Below, in pieces: positions 1 to 9,224 of a DNA stretch of 64,000 nucleotides; the stretch's first letter is position 1, and the number at the start of each line of letters is the position of its first letter. The position numbers and the translations under genes are program-made. The DNA lies in contig JABLUY010000102.1 of the NCBI GenBank assembly GCA_013306675.1, positions 3,026-67,025 of the forward strand, written 5' to 3'. Below the pieces are notes generated by a model. The model saw only the letters and a list, made by a program, of their open reading frames with translations, was not told the DNA's origin and made no database searches. The stretch is from Thraustochytrium sp. TN22. Taxonomy: Eukaryota > Sar > Bigyra > Thraustochytrida > Thraustochytriidae.

Positions 1-1228
1 AAGAGGTGGTCGCGGCGGCCCAAGGCAAGCTCGCAGTCCAAGGGCGCATGCGCCCCGGTCAGCTCGCACAGGACCTTCGGACCGCGGCCGGAGTCACTTG
101 GCGAGCGACGTACGAACTGATCTACTGAGACGGCGATCTTGGTCTCGCTGCCCTTCGCCGGCGCGCTGCGCTGCACTGCGACGAGGCAACAGAGGGAGCC
201 ACCGGCCTTGACCACGAGACGGAGTTCTCCGGGGACAGGGCGGCAGCGCATCAGGACGCGCAGGCTGGCTCATTCCTCCAAAATCGCAGCGTGAAAGTGG
301 ATGAGCTCACGCAGAGCTCATTCCTCGAAAGCCGCAGCGTGAAAGTGGATGAGCTCACGCAGACGATCGGCGCGCGCGGGCGCAGGCCATCGTGCTGCGC
401 CGCAGGGGCCGGCCCGAGGGTGAGGGCAGCCTGCGCGAGTTCGCCATCATGCGACTCGGGCTCGTGCACATCGCGGACCTGGCCACGGGCCACGACACGG
501 CACAGGAGAAGCAGGCGCTCTCCAAGCGCGTCTCGAACCTGGCGGCGCGCGAGAAGTACGGCATCCCACGCTCCCGCGCCCGGCGCAATCATTCACGTGC
601 TGGCCGCTCGTCTGCTTGCGCGCCGCGCACCAGAGCCTGCGCACGGCAGCCTACGCCATGGGGCCAGCGCCGGCCGCGGCCGCCGGCGTGCCACCGCTCC
701 CCTGCGCACGCTCCGCTCCGCACGGGCTCTGACGGGTTTGCCGCGTCTTTGCTGGCCAGGCCCTGACCTCTTCTTGCTCATGGTCTGGGCGTGCAGCCAG
801 CAGAGACCCGAATCGCCGCTGCGCGGGCGTCGCCGCGCCACGCCGTGAGAGGGCGCGCGCGTCAGTATGGCGCCTTGGGCGTGCGCGCTTGCCGACCTTC
901 AAGTCGCCGCGGTGTCCATCAGGTGCTGCTAATTCGCGCGAGGCCGCACGTACACCGACAATGATTGCTGCGCGCGCCAAGGCGCAACTTGTCGCGTCGA
1001 CTCACAGCCGCCGCAGGGCACCACCACCCGCGAGATCTAAAGCGGCGCCACAAGGCTAGACGATCATCGTGGCCATGCTCGGCCCGAGCCTGTCAGCGTG
1101 GCCAAGCTCTACGCCGATGCCGGCCTGCGTGGCTCCAAGACACAGGCAAAGCCAGGCCCGTCTGTCGCAGGAAGCCGCTCGCAGCCCTGGGTCATCGGCG
1201 CCGCTGATACGACGACAACGCCAAGGAC
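1..1228 (+). other. decayed coding DNA, unassigned
   Basis: No intact gene is visible. From position 3 a frame reads about 41 residues (AAQGKLAVQG... ending TYELIY) before a stop near 126. The same frame further on contains the 48-bp tandem repeat at 268-363. A second short stretch with protein-like composition starts at 392 (REFAIMRLGLVHIADLATG, then QEKQALSKRVSNLA) in another frame. The pieces look like remains of one or more genes broken by stops and frame changes, upstream of the NACHT remnant. I do not recognise the family of these upstream pieces. Confidence 0.35.
268..363 (+). repeat. 48-bp tandem direct repeat, 2 copies
   Basis: Two adjacent copies (268-315 and 316-363) differ at a few bases. 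The unit is exactly 16 codons, so in one plus-strand frame it gives the repeated peptide RSVKVDELTQ preceded by SSFLE/GSFLQ. The codon-multiple length suggests it arose inside a coding region that has since decayed. Confidence 0.8.
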
Positions 1229-2421
1229 GTGCTCATGTGCCTGTGCAGCATCGCCACCCAGGTCGCCGCGGTCCTCCCGGGCCTGCACGACCAGCACATG
1301 CCCGACCTCATTGCCAACGCCGCCAACCATGAAAAGGACCCGCTCACGCTCTTCACGCGCGTCATGTCAGCGCTGGACGCGTTTGACGAGGCCGACCCCG
1401 AGCAGCGAGACGCGCTCCTCCGCATCATTCGACAGGAGTGGAAGAAAATGCCCGACTGGCCCGGCCTCCTCGTTGCCTCGAGGCCCGAGTCCAGGAACCG
1501 GTAGCGCCTCCTCTACCACGACTCGCTGTTCCTCGAGCTCGACGACGAGCGCAACAAGGCCGACGTTGGAATCTTCCTTCGCGCCAAGCCAAGGGCTTCA
1601 TGGCCAGCGACACAGAGCTCGACGTGGCCCTGCCGCAGCTCAAAGAAGACGCGCAGGGCCTTTTTTCGCAAGCTGCGGCCGGCAGGGCCGCCAAGCTCCA
1701 CAGCAAGCTCAGGGAGGGTGGCAAGGGCAACCTGACGGCCGCCCAGCTGGCCGGTCTCGACGTGAAAAACTTCAGGAGGCTGTTCGGCAGGCCGGCGCGG
1801 TGCAAGGAGGAGGTCTACGCCAGCCTGCTCCGCGCCAAGAGCGCCGCGCGCGCTTCGCTGCGCATCAGCGTTGTGGCGCAAGTCCTCGGGCGTGATGTTG
1901 CAGACACCGAGGCCAAGCTTGCTGACGCCGCGCAGCGTGTGCTGCCTCCACGCAAGTCCACGCCCGACTTTCCACCAACGAGCGCCAAGCTGGTAAGAAG
2001 CTCTTGGTCAACCACAGTCGAGGCCGCGCCACGCATGCCAAGGTACTCTTCGACGACCGCACCATCTACGCGCTCAAGCACGTCATCTTTCACCTCTCAG
2101 AGGACGCGAGCTTGCTGCTCAACCGGACCCGCGGGCTCCTTTCGGCCAAGCCGTCGCCCGCCAGCGCTTCGCCTTCATCGGTGCTCTCCGCGATGCGCAG
2201 CGGGCCAAGCTCGACGTCAAAGCCCGACACGCCCAGAGCCCTCAACAAGGCCTTGTTCGCCCTCGCCTACGACCCAGAACAGCTTGCTGGCGAGGTTATC
2301 GCGCGCCTCGCCGATCCCAAGCACCCTGTGCGACGCACGCTCCAACCGCAGCAAACCCCATGTCACTCGCAAGCATTGCGGTCCTCTCATGCACGTGCTC
2401 GGAGATCACGAGGGCGCCTGA
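1229..2421 (+). pseudogene. NACHT-type NTPase remnant
   Basis: The first part (1229-1504) has the Walker-B and following region of NACHT/STAND NTPases: SALDAFDEADPEQRDALL, then LLVASRPE, where the family has a D-E-x-D block and a T/A-SRPE sensor. After an in-frame stop at 1502-1504 the same frame continues with LFLELDDERNKADVGIFLRAK, which is where these proteins have their 'ADVRxFL' segment. The homology then moves into another frame (about 1594-1990) with LPQLKEDAQGLFSQAA, matching the family's 'L..KA.GLFIYA' element. No Walker-A loop is visible upstream. Proteins of this class are signalling or defence switches whose NACHT module binds ATP or GTP. This copy has at least one stop and one frame change and is very probably dead. 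The tail after 2000 is open but unrecognised. Confidence 0.55.
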
Positions 2422-3494
2422 GAGTCAATGATCAATGGCGTGGCTCTGCACAGCGGCCGGGCAACCATGGCTTGGCCAAGGAGCGCTTTTGGTGCGATGA
2501 TGCACTCTAGAACGCTCTTCTCCGGCTGACAAGTCTGTGGCTTGGGCGGCAAGCTGGCCACATCGACGTCTCTGCTTGCGCATGCTTGTCTTGCAAGCTT
2601 GCGAAAGTGACGCTCAACACCAGGCAGCTTGCTGTCCTGCAAAGATGCCGCCCCTGTGATGCCATCCTTCTGTGGCTCGCACACTTAGCTATGCGTTCAT
2701 AAGCCCATCCGATTCAGTTCCTCCCACATTCGATCATACCACGTGGGCAACACCTCATCTCATTCGCACTGAGAAGTAAAGTCACGTAGGGCCGGGCTAG
2801 TAGTATGATAGGGGACTGCATGCGAAGCCCCGGTGTTGAATGTTTCTTTTTGCCGGTCCAAGCCTCGATAGGCCTCTTTCGGATCGGCCAAGGCCTTGCT
2901 CCAGTCAGTCAGTCAGTCAGCTGAGAGCGATCGTCGCGACACTGCTCGTTGCTTCGCAGGCTTTGGCGCGGTGGCAGGCTTCGGCGATCAACCTCGAGCT
3001 TGCTTCTCGCTTGCTTGCAGTGCGTCACGCTCACGCCCGCGCTTGGCGTGCTCAAGACGGGTCTGCAGTCTGTGTCTCTGCGGCACGGCAGGCTGGCTGG
3101 CCACGGCTCAGTTAAAAGCGAAGTCAACCCCAGCCCGGACGAGCTCAGGCTGAGCGCAGGGCCGGACGCCGCCTCGGAGCCTGAGCTTGCGTACGGGCGG
3201 CCCGGGGCGCAGACCTGCAGCCGCCGAACGGGAGCGGGCTCGGCGGACTGCTCGGCGTCGGCCAGGCAGCCCGCGCTGCTGGCCGCTGCGCTCGAGCTCA
3301 GCTCTGCGCTGCACGCGGACTCGTCCGAGTCACGCACGTGCACGGCCCTGCCCGCGGGGTGGTCGTGGGCCAACGCGAGCCTCGAGTCGGGGGTCATCAC
3401 GGCCACGGCGGGCGGGGCGGCGGCGGGCTAGCGCGCGGCGCGAGGCTGGCTGCCGCAGACGGGCTGCACGGCGCGCAGACTCGGCTCGGCCAGC
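2422..3494. other. intergenic, no gene seen
   Basis: There is no convincing coding frame on either strand. It holds a short CAGT tetranucleotide run at 2902-2920 and GC-rich DNA that presumably includes the promoter of the hydrolase gene starting at 3495. Confidence 0.6.
2902..2920. repeat. (CAGT)n microsatellite
   Basis: Nearly five copies of the tetranucleotide, one of many intergenic tetranucleotide runs in this window. Confidence 0.8.
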
Positions 3495-4247
3495 ATGACG
3501 CAGGACTGCTGCTGCCCCGAGTCGCGCGTGCCGGCGCTGGAGGCGGCCGAGGCGTACACGCCGCAGGGTGACTCCGTCGACCTCGGCCCGGGGCTGTGCG
3601 GGTACGTGGTGCGCGCGCGCGAGGGCGCCACGCGGGCGGTGATCCTCCTCAACGACGTCTTCGGCGTGGATGCGGGCCGGCACCGCGGCATCGCCGACTC
3701 GCTTGCGCACTCGCTGCAGTGCATGGTGGTGGCGCCGCACGTGTACCACGGCGACGCGCGGCCGCGGACCGAGACCGACCGCACGAGGAAGACCGAGCAC
3801 ATCAAGCGGCACCCGATCGACTCAGTGCAGCGCGACCTGGACAAGGTCTACGAGTTCCTGCGCGCGAACGGGATCGAGTCCATCGGCCTCGTCGGCTTTT
3901 GCTGGGGCGCTTGGGTGGTCTTCCACGAGAGCTCGCGCTGCGCGGATGCGCGCCTGCGCGTTGGTGTGTCCTTCCATCCGTCGCTCGCTATCGAGACCAT
4001 CTTTGAGCGCCCCGTGGACGCCCTGGCCAAGGCCACCAAGCTGCCGCAGCTCGTCTTTCCCTGCCAGGACGACCCGGCCGACATGAAGGAGGGCGGTGTC
4101 TTCCCCACCGACCTTGTCACCATTCGCGCTTGCCCCGAGGTCAACCATGGCTTCATGTCGCAGGGCGACGTCCAGGACGAGACCATCCGTCGCAACGTCG
4201 AGTCCGCGCTCGCCGAGGCCGTCGCCTTTCTCGATGCCAATCTCTGA
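3495..4247 (+). CDS. dienelactone hydrolase family protein (copy 1)
   Basis: A 250-residue alpha/beta hydrolase. The dienelactone-hydrolase (DLH) fold is indicated by the nucleophile elbow GFCWG with Cys136, the acid segment QDDPAD (Asp192 or Asp193) and the His in VNHGF (His218). This is the Cys-Asp-His triad and the spacing typical of DLH. Bacterial relatives open dienelactones in chloroaromatic degradation; eukaryotic homologues (CMBL-like) are cytosolic hydrolases of broad or unknown substrate, so the substrate here is not known. There is no signal peptide; the N-terminus is Cys-rich (DCCCPES). The start at 3495 is chosen because the next gene has the same N-terminal motif (CCP..RVPALEA.E.YTP). 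It is one of a tandem pair, about two-thirds identical by eye to the copy at 4913. Its last codons and 3' flank are duplicated just downstream. Confidence 0.9.
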   Translation: MTQDCCCPESRVPALEAAEAYTPQGDSVDLGPGLCGYVVRAREGATRAVILLNDVFGVDAGRHRGIADSLAHSLQCMVVAPHVYHGDARPRTETDRTRKTEHIKRHPIDSVQRDLDKVYEFLRANGIESIGLVGFCWGAWVVFHESSRCADARLRVGVSFHPSLAIETIFERPVDALAKATKLPQLVFPCQDDPADMKEGGVFPTDLVTIRACPEVNHGFMSQGDVQDETIRRNVESALAEAVAFLDANL

Positions 4248-4559
4248 AGAACTATTTTTTTTAACCAATCGCTGCTGTGCACTTGCAGGGCAGGGCGTTG
4301 CCCGCTTTCGAGATGCTTGTGTTGGTCGTCGTGGAAGACGCCGGCTGGTTCGCAAACGCCTTGCTCCTACGACGAGTCCGCGCTCGCCGAGGCCGTGACG
4401 CGTGGAGGCCGTCGCCTTTCTCGATGCTGATGAGCTCGTTTGTTTTTAACCCATCGCTGCAGTGCACTTGCAGGGCAGGGCGTTGCCCGCTTCCGAGATG
4501 CTTGTGTTGGCCGCAGTGGAAGTCGCCGGCTGGTTCGCAAACGCCTTGCTCCTACGACC
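4196..4559 (+). repeat. ~180-bp tandem duplication of gene end plus 3' flank
   Basis: The segment beginning at the last ~50 bases of the hydrolase gene (agtccgcgct at 4201) reappears from 4375, offset 174. An 11-bp insertion raises the offset to 185 for the rest, so aaccaatcgctgc at 4263 matches aacccatcgctgc at 4448. Both copies end in ggctggttcgcaaacgccttg... (to about 4371 and 4559). The second copy carries a dead duplicate of the C-terminal codons (ESALAEA) and contains no gene. Confidence 0.9.
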
Positions 4560-4912
4560 ACCACCTGCGAACCCGAGGCCCGGGCGGCAGGCCTGATCAG
4601 ACAGGCCAGCGGGACGACGGCCCGCACATGCCCAGCGCCGCGTATCGCCACGCAGCAGCGCAGGCTCGCGCGCGCCGCGCCGCCAGTGCAATCGGCGAGT
4701 CAGTCCTCTCTCGGCGCGCTGCTGCGACCGTCTGGCGCCGCACGGCGCGAGACTTGTGACGACGCCAGCGAACAAGTTTTCGCGTGCGAGCGCTCGTGGG
4801 GGACCAGAGAGCAAATCCAAAACTCGCTTCGTGCTTCGCTCTTCGCGCTTCGCGCTTCGCGCCCAAGCTAGCTCGCTCGCTCGCGCCTCTCCGGGCCTGG
4901 CTCGCGCGTGAG

Positions 4913-5671
4913 ATGGCGGAGCAAAAGGGCCAGTGCTGCCCGGCGACGCGCGTGCCGGCGCTGGAGGCGCCGGAGGAGTACACGCCGCTGGGCGGCTTCC
5001 GCGAGCTGGAGCCCGGGCTGCGCGCGTACGTCGTCAATGCGCGCGCGCGCGCGAAGCGCGCTGTGGTGATGGTGAATGACATCTTTGGCGTGGATACGGG
5101 CCGGCACCGCGGCGTCGCGGACTCGCTCGCACAGCAGCTGCAGTGCACGGTGGTGGCGCCTGACGTGTACCGCGGGGACGCACTGCGCTTCGACGAGCTG
5201 GGCACGGACAAGATGGGCGAGCAGATCAAGCGCCACCCGATTGAGTCTGTGCAACGCGACCTGGACAAAGTCTATGCGTGGCTCGCCAAGCAGGGCTTCG
5301 AGTCCATCGGCCTGGTGGGCTTTTGCTGGGGCGTCTGGGTGGTTTTCCACGAGAGCGCTCGCGTCGCGGACTCGCGTCTGCGCGCCGGCGTCTGCTTCCA
5401 CCCGTCGCTCGGCGTGGAGGCCTTCTTTGACCGTCCCGTGGACGCCCTGGCCAAGGCCACCAAGCTGCCGCAGCTCGTCTTCCCCTGCCTGGACGATCCG
5501 GCCGAGTTCAAGGACGGCGGCGTCTTCCCTGCGGACAAGGTCACAGTGCGCGTCTGCGACGAGGTCAACCATGGCTTCATGTCGCAGGGCGACGTCCGGG
5601 ACGAGACCGTCCACCGCAACGTCGAGTCTGCGCTCGCTGAGGCCACCGCCTTCTTCGAGTCCAAGCTCTGA
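4913..5671 (+). CDS. dienelactone hydrolase family protein (copy 2)
   Basis: A 252-residue paralogue of the gene at 3495 with the same fold and catalytic set: GFCWG nucleophile elbow, CLDDPAEF acid segment and VNHGF histidine. The open frame extends upstream to 4784. I choose the ATG at 4913 because the protein then starts MAEQKGQCCP and lines up with copy 1, while the upstream residues are Arg/Ala-rich read-through of a simple repeat. The two proteins are near-identical around DALAKATKLPQLVFPC and EVNHGFMSQGDV and differ mainly in the surface segment around residues 85-100. This suggests a fairly recent duplication with some divergence near the substrate pocket. The gene lies tail-to-tail with the minus-strand membrane gene, whose stop is at 5788. 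Confidence 0.9.
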   Translation: MAEQKGQCCPATRVPALEAPEEYTPLGGFRELEPGLRAYVVNARARAKRAVVMVNDIFGVDTGRHRGVADSLAQQLQCTVVAPDVYRGDALRFDELGTDKMGEQIKRHPIESVQRDLDKVYAWLAKQGFESIGLVGFCWGVWVVFHESARVADSRLRAGVCFHPSLGVEAFFDRPVDALAKATKLPQLVFPCLDDPAEFKDGGVFPADKVTVRVCDEVNHGFMSQGDVRDETVHRNVESALAEATAFFESKL

Positions 5672-5787
5672 TGAGTCATTCAAGGCCTCGGTGCGGCCTG
5701 TGATGCCACATGGGACTTTCTTGCTCGCTCACGCCTACTCGTTGTTCACTCAGAATAGATGATTCGCTTTACTTTTTTGGGGACCCT

Positions 5788-6462
5788 TCACACCTGCATC
5801 TCGCCAGAAGGTAGCAAGGACCACCCGGAATCCTCCGCCACTGGGACGTCGAGGGTCTTGGAGGCGCGCATTTTGTTGCACAGTAGGTTGATGGTGATGG
5901 CATTTGCGACCAAGGCAAGCAGGAGGACCAGGCTAAAAGCGATCTCGAGGCAGCCGCTGGTCTGGGCGACGGAGCTGCGCGCCGGGTCAGCCATGTCACG
6001 CACCGTCAGGGCCGTGAGGGCGAGCACGGGCAGTGTGCATATCGCATTCAAGCACAGGGACACGTGCAGCAGGACCTGACGCTCCTGATTTACCCCGAAC
6101 TGAGCACAGATCGCAGCGAGGAGTGCGAGCACGAGCATGGCAGACCATGCCAGTTGATGAGCCACATGTTCGGCGCTCGGTCGTGCATTCACGTCGCTCC
6201 CCCACCACCTCTCCAAGCTGCTGTAGTCGTCCTCGCCATTGAACGCAGACCCGTACTGCAACTCATCCTCAGAGGAGTACTGGTCGCGTTTGGACTCGCC
6301 GAGCCACTGCAGTCCGCTGAGGCGCTCGTCACGGCGGAGCGATATCTTGACGGCAATCGAGGCGAGGGCGACCAGGAGAAACGCACACACCACAGAAGCG
6401 ACCAGGCGCGCGAGGAGCATGACGCGCCGCGTCAAGGCGCTCGTGCCAGACTTCACGACCAT
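5788..6462 (-). CDS. four-helix membrane protein, member 1 (divergent)
   Basis: The protein is about 224 residues from the ATG at 6462 (MVVKSG); the frame is open to ATGs at 6537 and 6600. Four hydrophobic segments are clear: MLLARLVASVVCAFLLVALA, AWSAMLVLALLAAICAQF, VSLCLNAICTLPVLALTAL and LEIAFSLVLLLALVANAITI. A polar loop rich in Asp, Glu and Ser lies between segments 1 and 2. The layout matches the two genes at 7618 and 9225: a T-S/R-R-V entry to helix 1, a short basic/Gln loop after helix 2 (GVNQERQVLL against GAKQQNQPLL) and a short cytosolic tail. Sequence identity is low, so family membership rests on topology and these small matches. I do not recognise the family and infer no function beyond an integral membrane protein. 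Confidence 0.6.
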   Translation of the reverse strand: MVVKSGTSALTRRVMLLARLVASVVCAFLLVALASIAVKISLRRDERLSGLQWLGESKRDQYSSEDELQYGSAFNGEDDYSSLERWWGSDVNARPSAEHVAHQLAWSAMLVLALLAAICAQFGVNQERQVLLHVSLCLNAICTLPVLALTALTVRDMADPARSSVAQTSGCLEIAFSLVLLLALVANAITINLLCNKMRASKTLDVPVAEDSGWSLLPSGEMQV

Positions 6463-6600
6463 CTTCTCGTTGCGCAGTTTGAGTTGGGTGTCTGCGCGCG
6501 GACGAATCTCAAGTCCACGCGCGCCGATCCAGGTCATGAACCCTGTCCGTTGCTCCTTACGTGCATTGCCGCGACATGGATGGCGCCGTGCCGCTAGCAT

Positions 6601-7617
6601 CGTCGGATCCTCACATCAGGCCAGGGTCTGGGCCAGGGCCTTCAAGTTGGCCCGGCGGTTTCGGCGAGTCACCCATGACCCGCCCAGCCGGCAGGCCCGG
6701 CCGCAAGGCCGCCGGACCCGGGGCCACAGGCCGGCCGGCCGCCTGTCCCTGTCGCACCATGGCTGCAAGACTTTGGTGCCACGCCGTCACGTGCCGCTGC
6801 CGAACGGGCGCAGCGGATGCGTCGGAGGTGCCGCAACCGTTTTGTCCTGGAAGAAGGCTGTGCAGTCTGGCTCGTCGCAGGCTGGCCGGGCTTGCCCTGG
6901 ACCAACAGCACGGCTGCACCGTCGGCGGATGGCGGCTGGTGCACGAAAACGCCAGCGTTTGCTTCATGCGGAAACTCGAGCCACCTCGAGCCTTGTACCT
7001 CATTCGACTGCCCTGACGGCGACCCGTTGACGGTGACCTATCAAAACGGCGGCCCGTCAAGATGGCGGACGGGGGCCGGCCCATCATAACGGCTCATGTG
7101 TGTAGCGATGACCGCAGGAATCATACATGGCCCCTCCGAGCACAGACCTCGATTGTCGCGCAGTTACCTCCGTCTCCGTCATTCGGAGGGCATCAGGCCG
7201 GGGCGCAAGGTCATTTCTCATCTTGCATGACTCCTCCTTCTGCTTGCTGACGTGCTGATAGTGCTGACCTCACGGCACTTCTGGCTGCTGGCGTCGTTGA
7301 AGCGCAGCTGAATCTGGCGTTGCCGTGGCTTGCGCCAGTGATGACGGCGAAGTTTGGCCACTTTACCTGACTCATACGCCTGGCTGAAGGGGCCCAACAA
7401 CGTTAGGGAGGGAGCCCACGGATCTGCCGCTTTCAATTCTCAACAAAGGGAGCCTGCGAAGCAAGGCTTTTTTGGCTCTCGACAAAACTGCGGGCGGCCC
7501 GCTCAGGAACAAGGCGGTCGTCATCGTATTCGTGGAGAAAAGAACAAGGAAAATCACGTCAAGCCTTGATGCGATCCAGCTCATTGGCACCTCGAAAACG
7601 GCTCCGTGGCCGCTGAT
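6601..7617. other. intergenic, no supported gene
   Basis: Open frames of 90-158 residues exist on both strands, but they overlap one another, have Arg/Pro/Gly/Ala-rich shadow composition and show no domain. It presumably holds the promoter of the gene starting at 6462 (or 6600) and the 3' end of the gene at 7618. Confidence 0.5.
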
Positions 7618-8280
7618 TCAGGGCCCATGTATGACCTCGGCCACTTGGACTTGCACGATGTCGTTCTTGAAGCGCGCTTGCTGCTGCTGCGGCTGGTGGT
7701 AGTCGTGCTGCTGCTGTTGCTGCCGCTGCTGCGTGACAGCGGTCGCGCTTGGGATTGGCTCAGCCTGAACCGCGACAGGAAGGGTGGTGACCTCGGGCGC
7801 TGGGGCAATAATCACGGTGATGTTGAGGCTGGCGTAAAGTGAGTAGGTTGCCATACTATTGCAAGAGCAGAGGGCCACCGCACCGAGAGACACAAACATC
7901 GAAATCACCGCGTGCCACATTGAAACAAAGATCTCGGTGGAGCCTGCTATGTCGTCAGCACCCAAGCTCATCGCATCAATCGCCAGGATGACATGACCGA
8001 CGCCAACAACGGCGCAAATGCCGCTGAAGACGCTCGACGTACACAGCAGTGGACGGCTCTGCTGTTTGGCGCCAGCCCTGCCGCAAGCGGGAATGCATAG
8101 CACGAAGGCAGGAACGCTGAAGGTGCTCGCGATGTTGCCACCCTCCATCACCACGAAGACAATCTGGACGAGGCAGTTGAGCCCGAGCAAGCTCTGGAGT
8201 AAATCCGAATAATACAGAACGCGCGACGTTCGTTCCTGCAATTGAGGAATGACCACGCCTTGCAGGTTTGACGCGATCAT
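7618..8280 (-). CDS. four-helix membrane protein, member 2
   Basis: A 220-residue protein from the ATG at 8280 (MIASNLQG); the open frame continues upstream to 8478, but that part is Arg-rich and absent from the paralogue. There are four transmembrane segments. The signature shared with the gene at 9225 is a small loop after helix 2, AGAKQQSRPLLCTSS.FSGIC, followed by helix 3, and a helix-4 exit CNSMATYSLYAS. The tail after helix 4 is cytosolic-looking, starts IIAPAPEVTTLPV and becomes Gln/His-rich (QQRQQQQQ, HQPQQQQ). Conserved Cys residues at the start of helix 3 could be acylated or disulphide-linked; this is inference. No named family is recognised. It sits in a same-strand row with its two paralogues. 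Confidence 0.8.
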   Translation of the reverse strand: MIASNLQGVVIPQLQERTSRVLYYSDLLQSLLGLNCLVQIVFVVMEGGNIASTFSVPAFVLCIPACGRAGAKQQSRPLLCTSSVFSGICAVVGVGHVILAIDAMSLGADDIAGSTEIFVSMWHAVISMFVSLGAVALCSCNSMATYSLYASLNITVIIAPAPEVTTLPVAVQAEPIPSATAVTQQRQQQQQHDYHQPQQQQARFKNDIVQVQVAEVIHGP

Positions 8281-8489
8281 GTTGGGCGAGCAAAATTGCG
8301 CGAAGGAGGGCGGGGGAAAGGGAGGGAATAAGCGAGCGAAAGCGAGGCCGCACTGCACGCCCGCCTTTTCAACCCCGCTCGATCCTGTGTCGCGGAAGGT
8401 AGCCCCGTGACGGCGGGGCCGGGTCGACCGCACGCGCACCAAAGCAATTCGGGTTTTGCCGCTGTTGACGAACCCCAAATGAACTGGCC

Positions 8490-8683
8490 GTCATTTGGCG
8501 GAGACAGTCACTGGTGATTATGGATGGCCCGGTCACGGCATGCGGTGCAGGCTGCAGCAGCGCGTGCGAAGGTGGAACGGACCGCTGTCATTTGGCGGAG
8601 ACAGTCACTTGTGATTATGGATGGCCCGGTCACGGCAAGCGGTGCAGGCTGCAGCAGCGCGTGCGAAGGTGGAACGGACCGTT
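8490..8683. repeat. 97-bp tandem direct repeat, 2 copies
   Basis: The unit beginning tcatttggcggagacagtca at 8491 recurs at 8588 with only a few substitutions; both copies end ...gaaggtggaacggaccg. It lies between the membrane-protein genes at 7618-8280 and 9225-9881. The high identity implies a young duplication. No coding role is seen. Confidence 0.9.
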
Positions 8684-9224
8684 GTTGAGGGTGGTAGCAC
8701 GGTGAAGGACGGCGCCGACCGGCACAACCGACAGGGGTGACTGGAACCTGAGCTACGCAGAAGGAAGACTCACACTTTCACAGGGCACCCTCTTTCCCCG
8801 CGGTCTCACCCATAAAAAGAGGCGCAGAGAAGGTTTCCCGCTTGGCCATCGGCCTAAGCTTGCCCTGTGGAATGAAGCGCCTGAGGATGGGTTGGGTCGA
8901 GCACGCGTGCAACCAAGTAAGCCGACCTTGCTGCATCTGGTGACTCGCCGTTCGTTGGTCACCGATGACTGCTGCGCAGCTGCTGGCCAGGTCCCGGCGC
9001 GGGCCGAGCCCTAGCTTGAGTCATTGCTGTGGCCCGCAGGAAGGAGAGAATGGTCCAACGGACTGCAACGGAAGTCCGCGTTTTCTTCTTGCCTGAGGTC
9101 AGGCATGGCATGCAACGCGCAAATGCATCCGAAACAGGGATGAAAAAGCTTGAAGTGCAGCGATCTTTCATTGTCTTTTCATCTAAAAGTTGCAGGAACA
9201 AGAATGTACCTCGCGCTCATTGAC
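8684..9224. other. intergenic, nothing recognised
   Basis: There is no coding frame I can support. It contains the 3' flank of the minus-strand gene ending at 9225. Confidence 0.5.

Noticed and set aside
6561-7089. Two overlapping plus-strand frames, one Cys-rich (90 residues)
   Set aside because: No domain, no better than the minus-strand frame over the same stretch, and the Cys spacing matches no known module.
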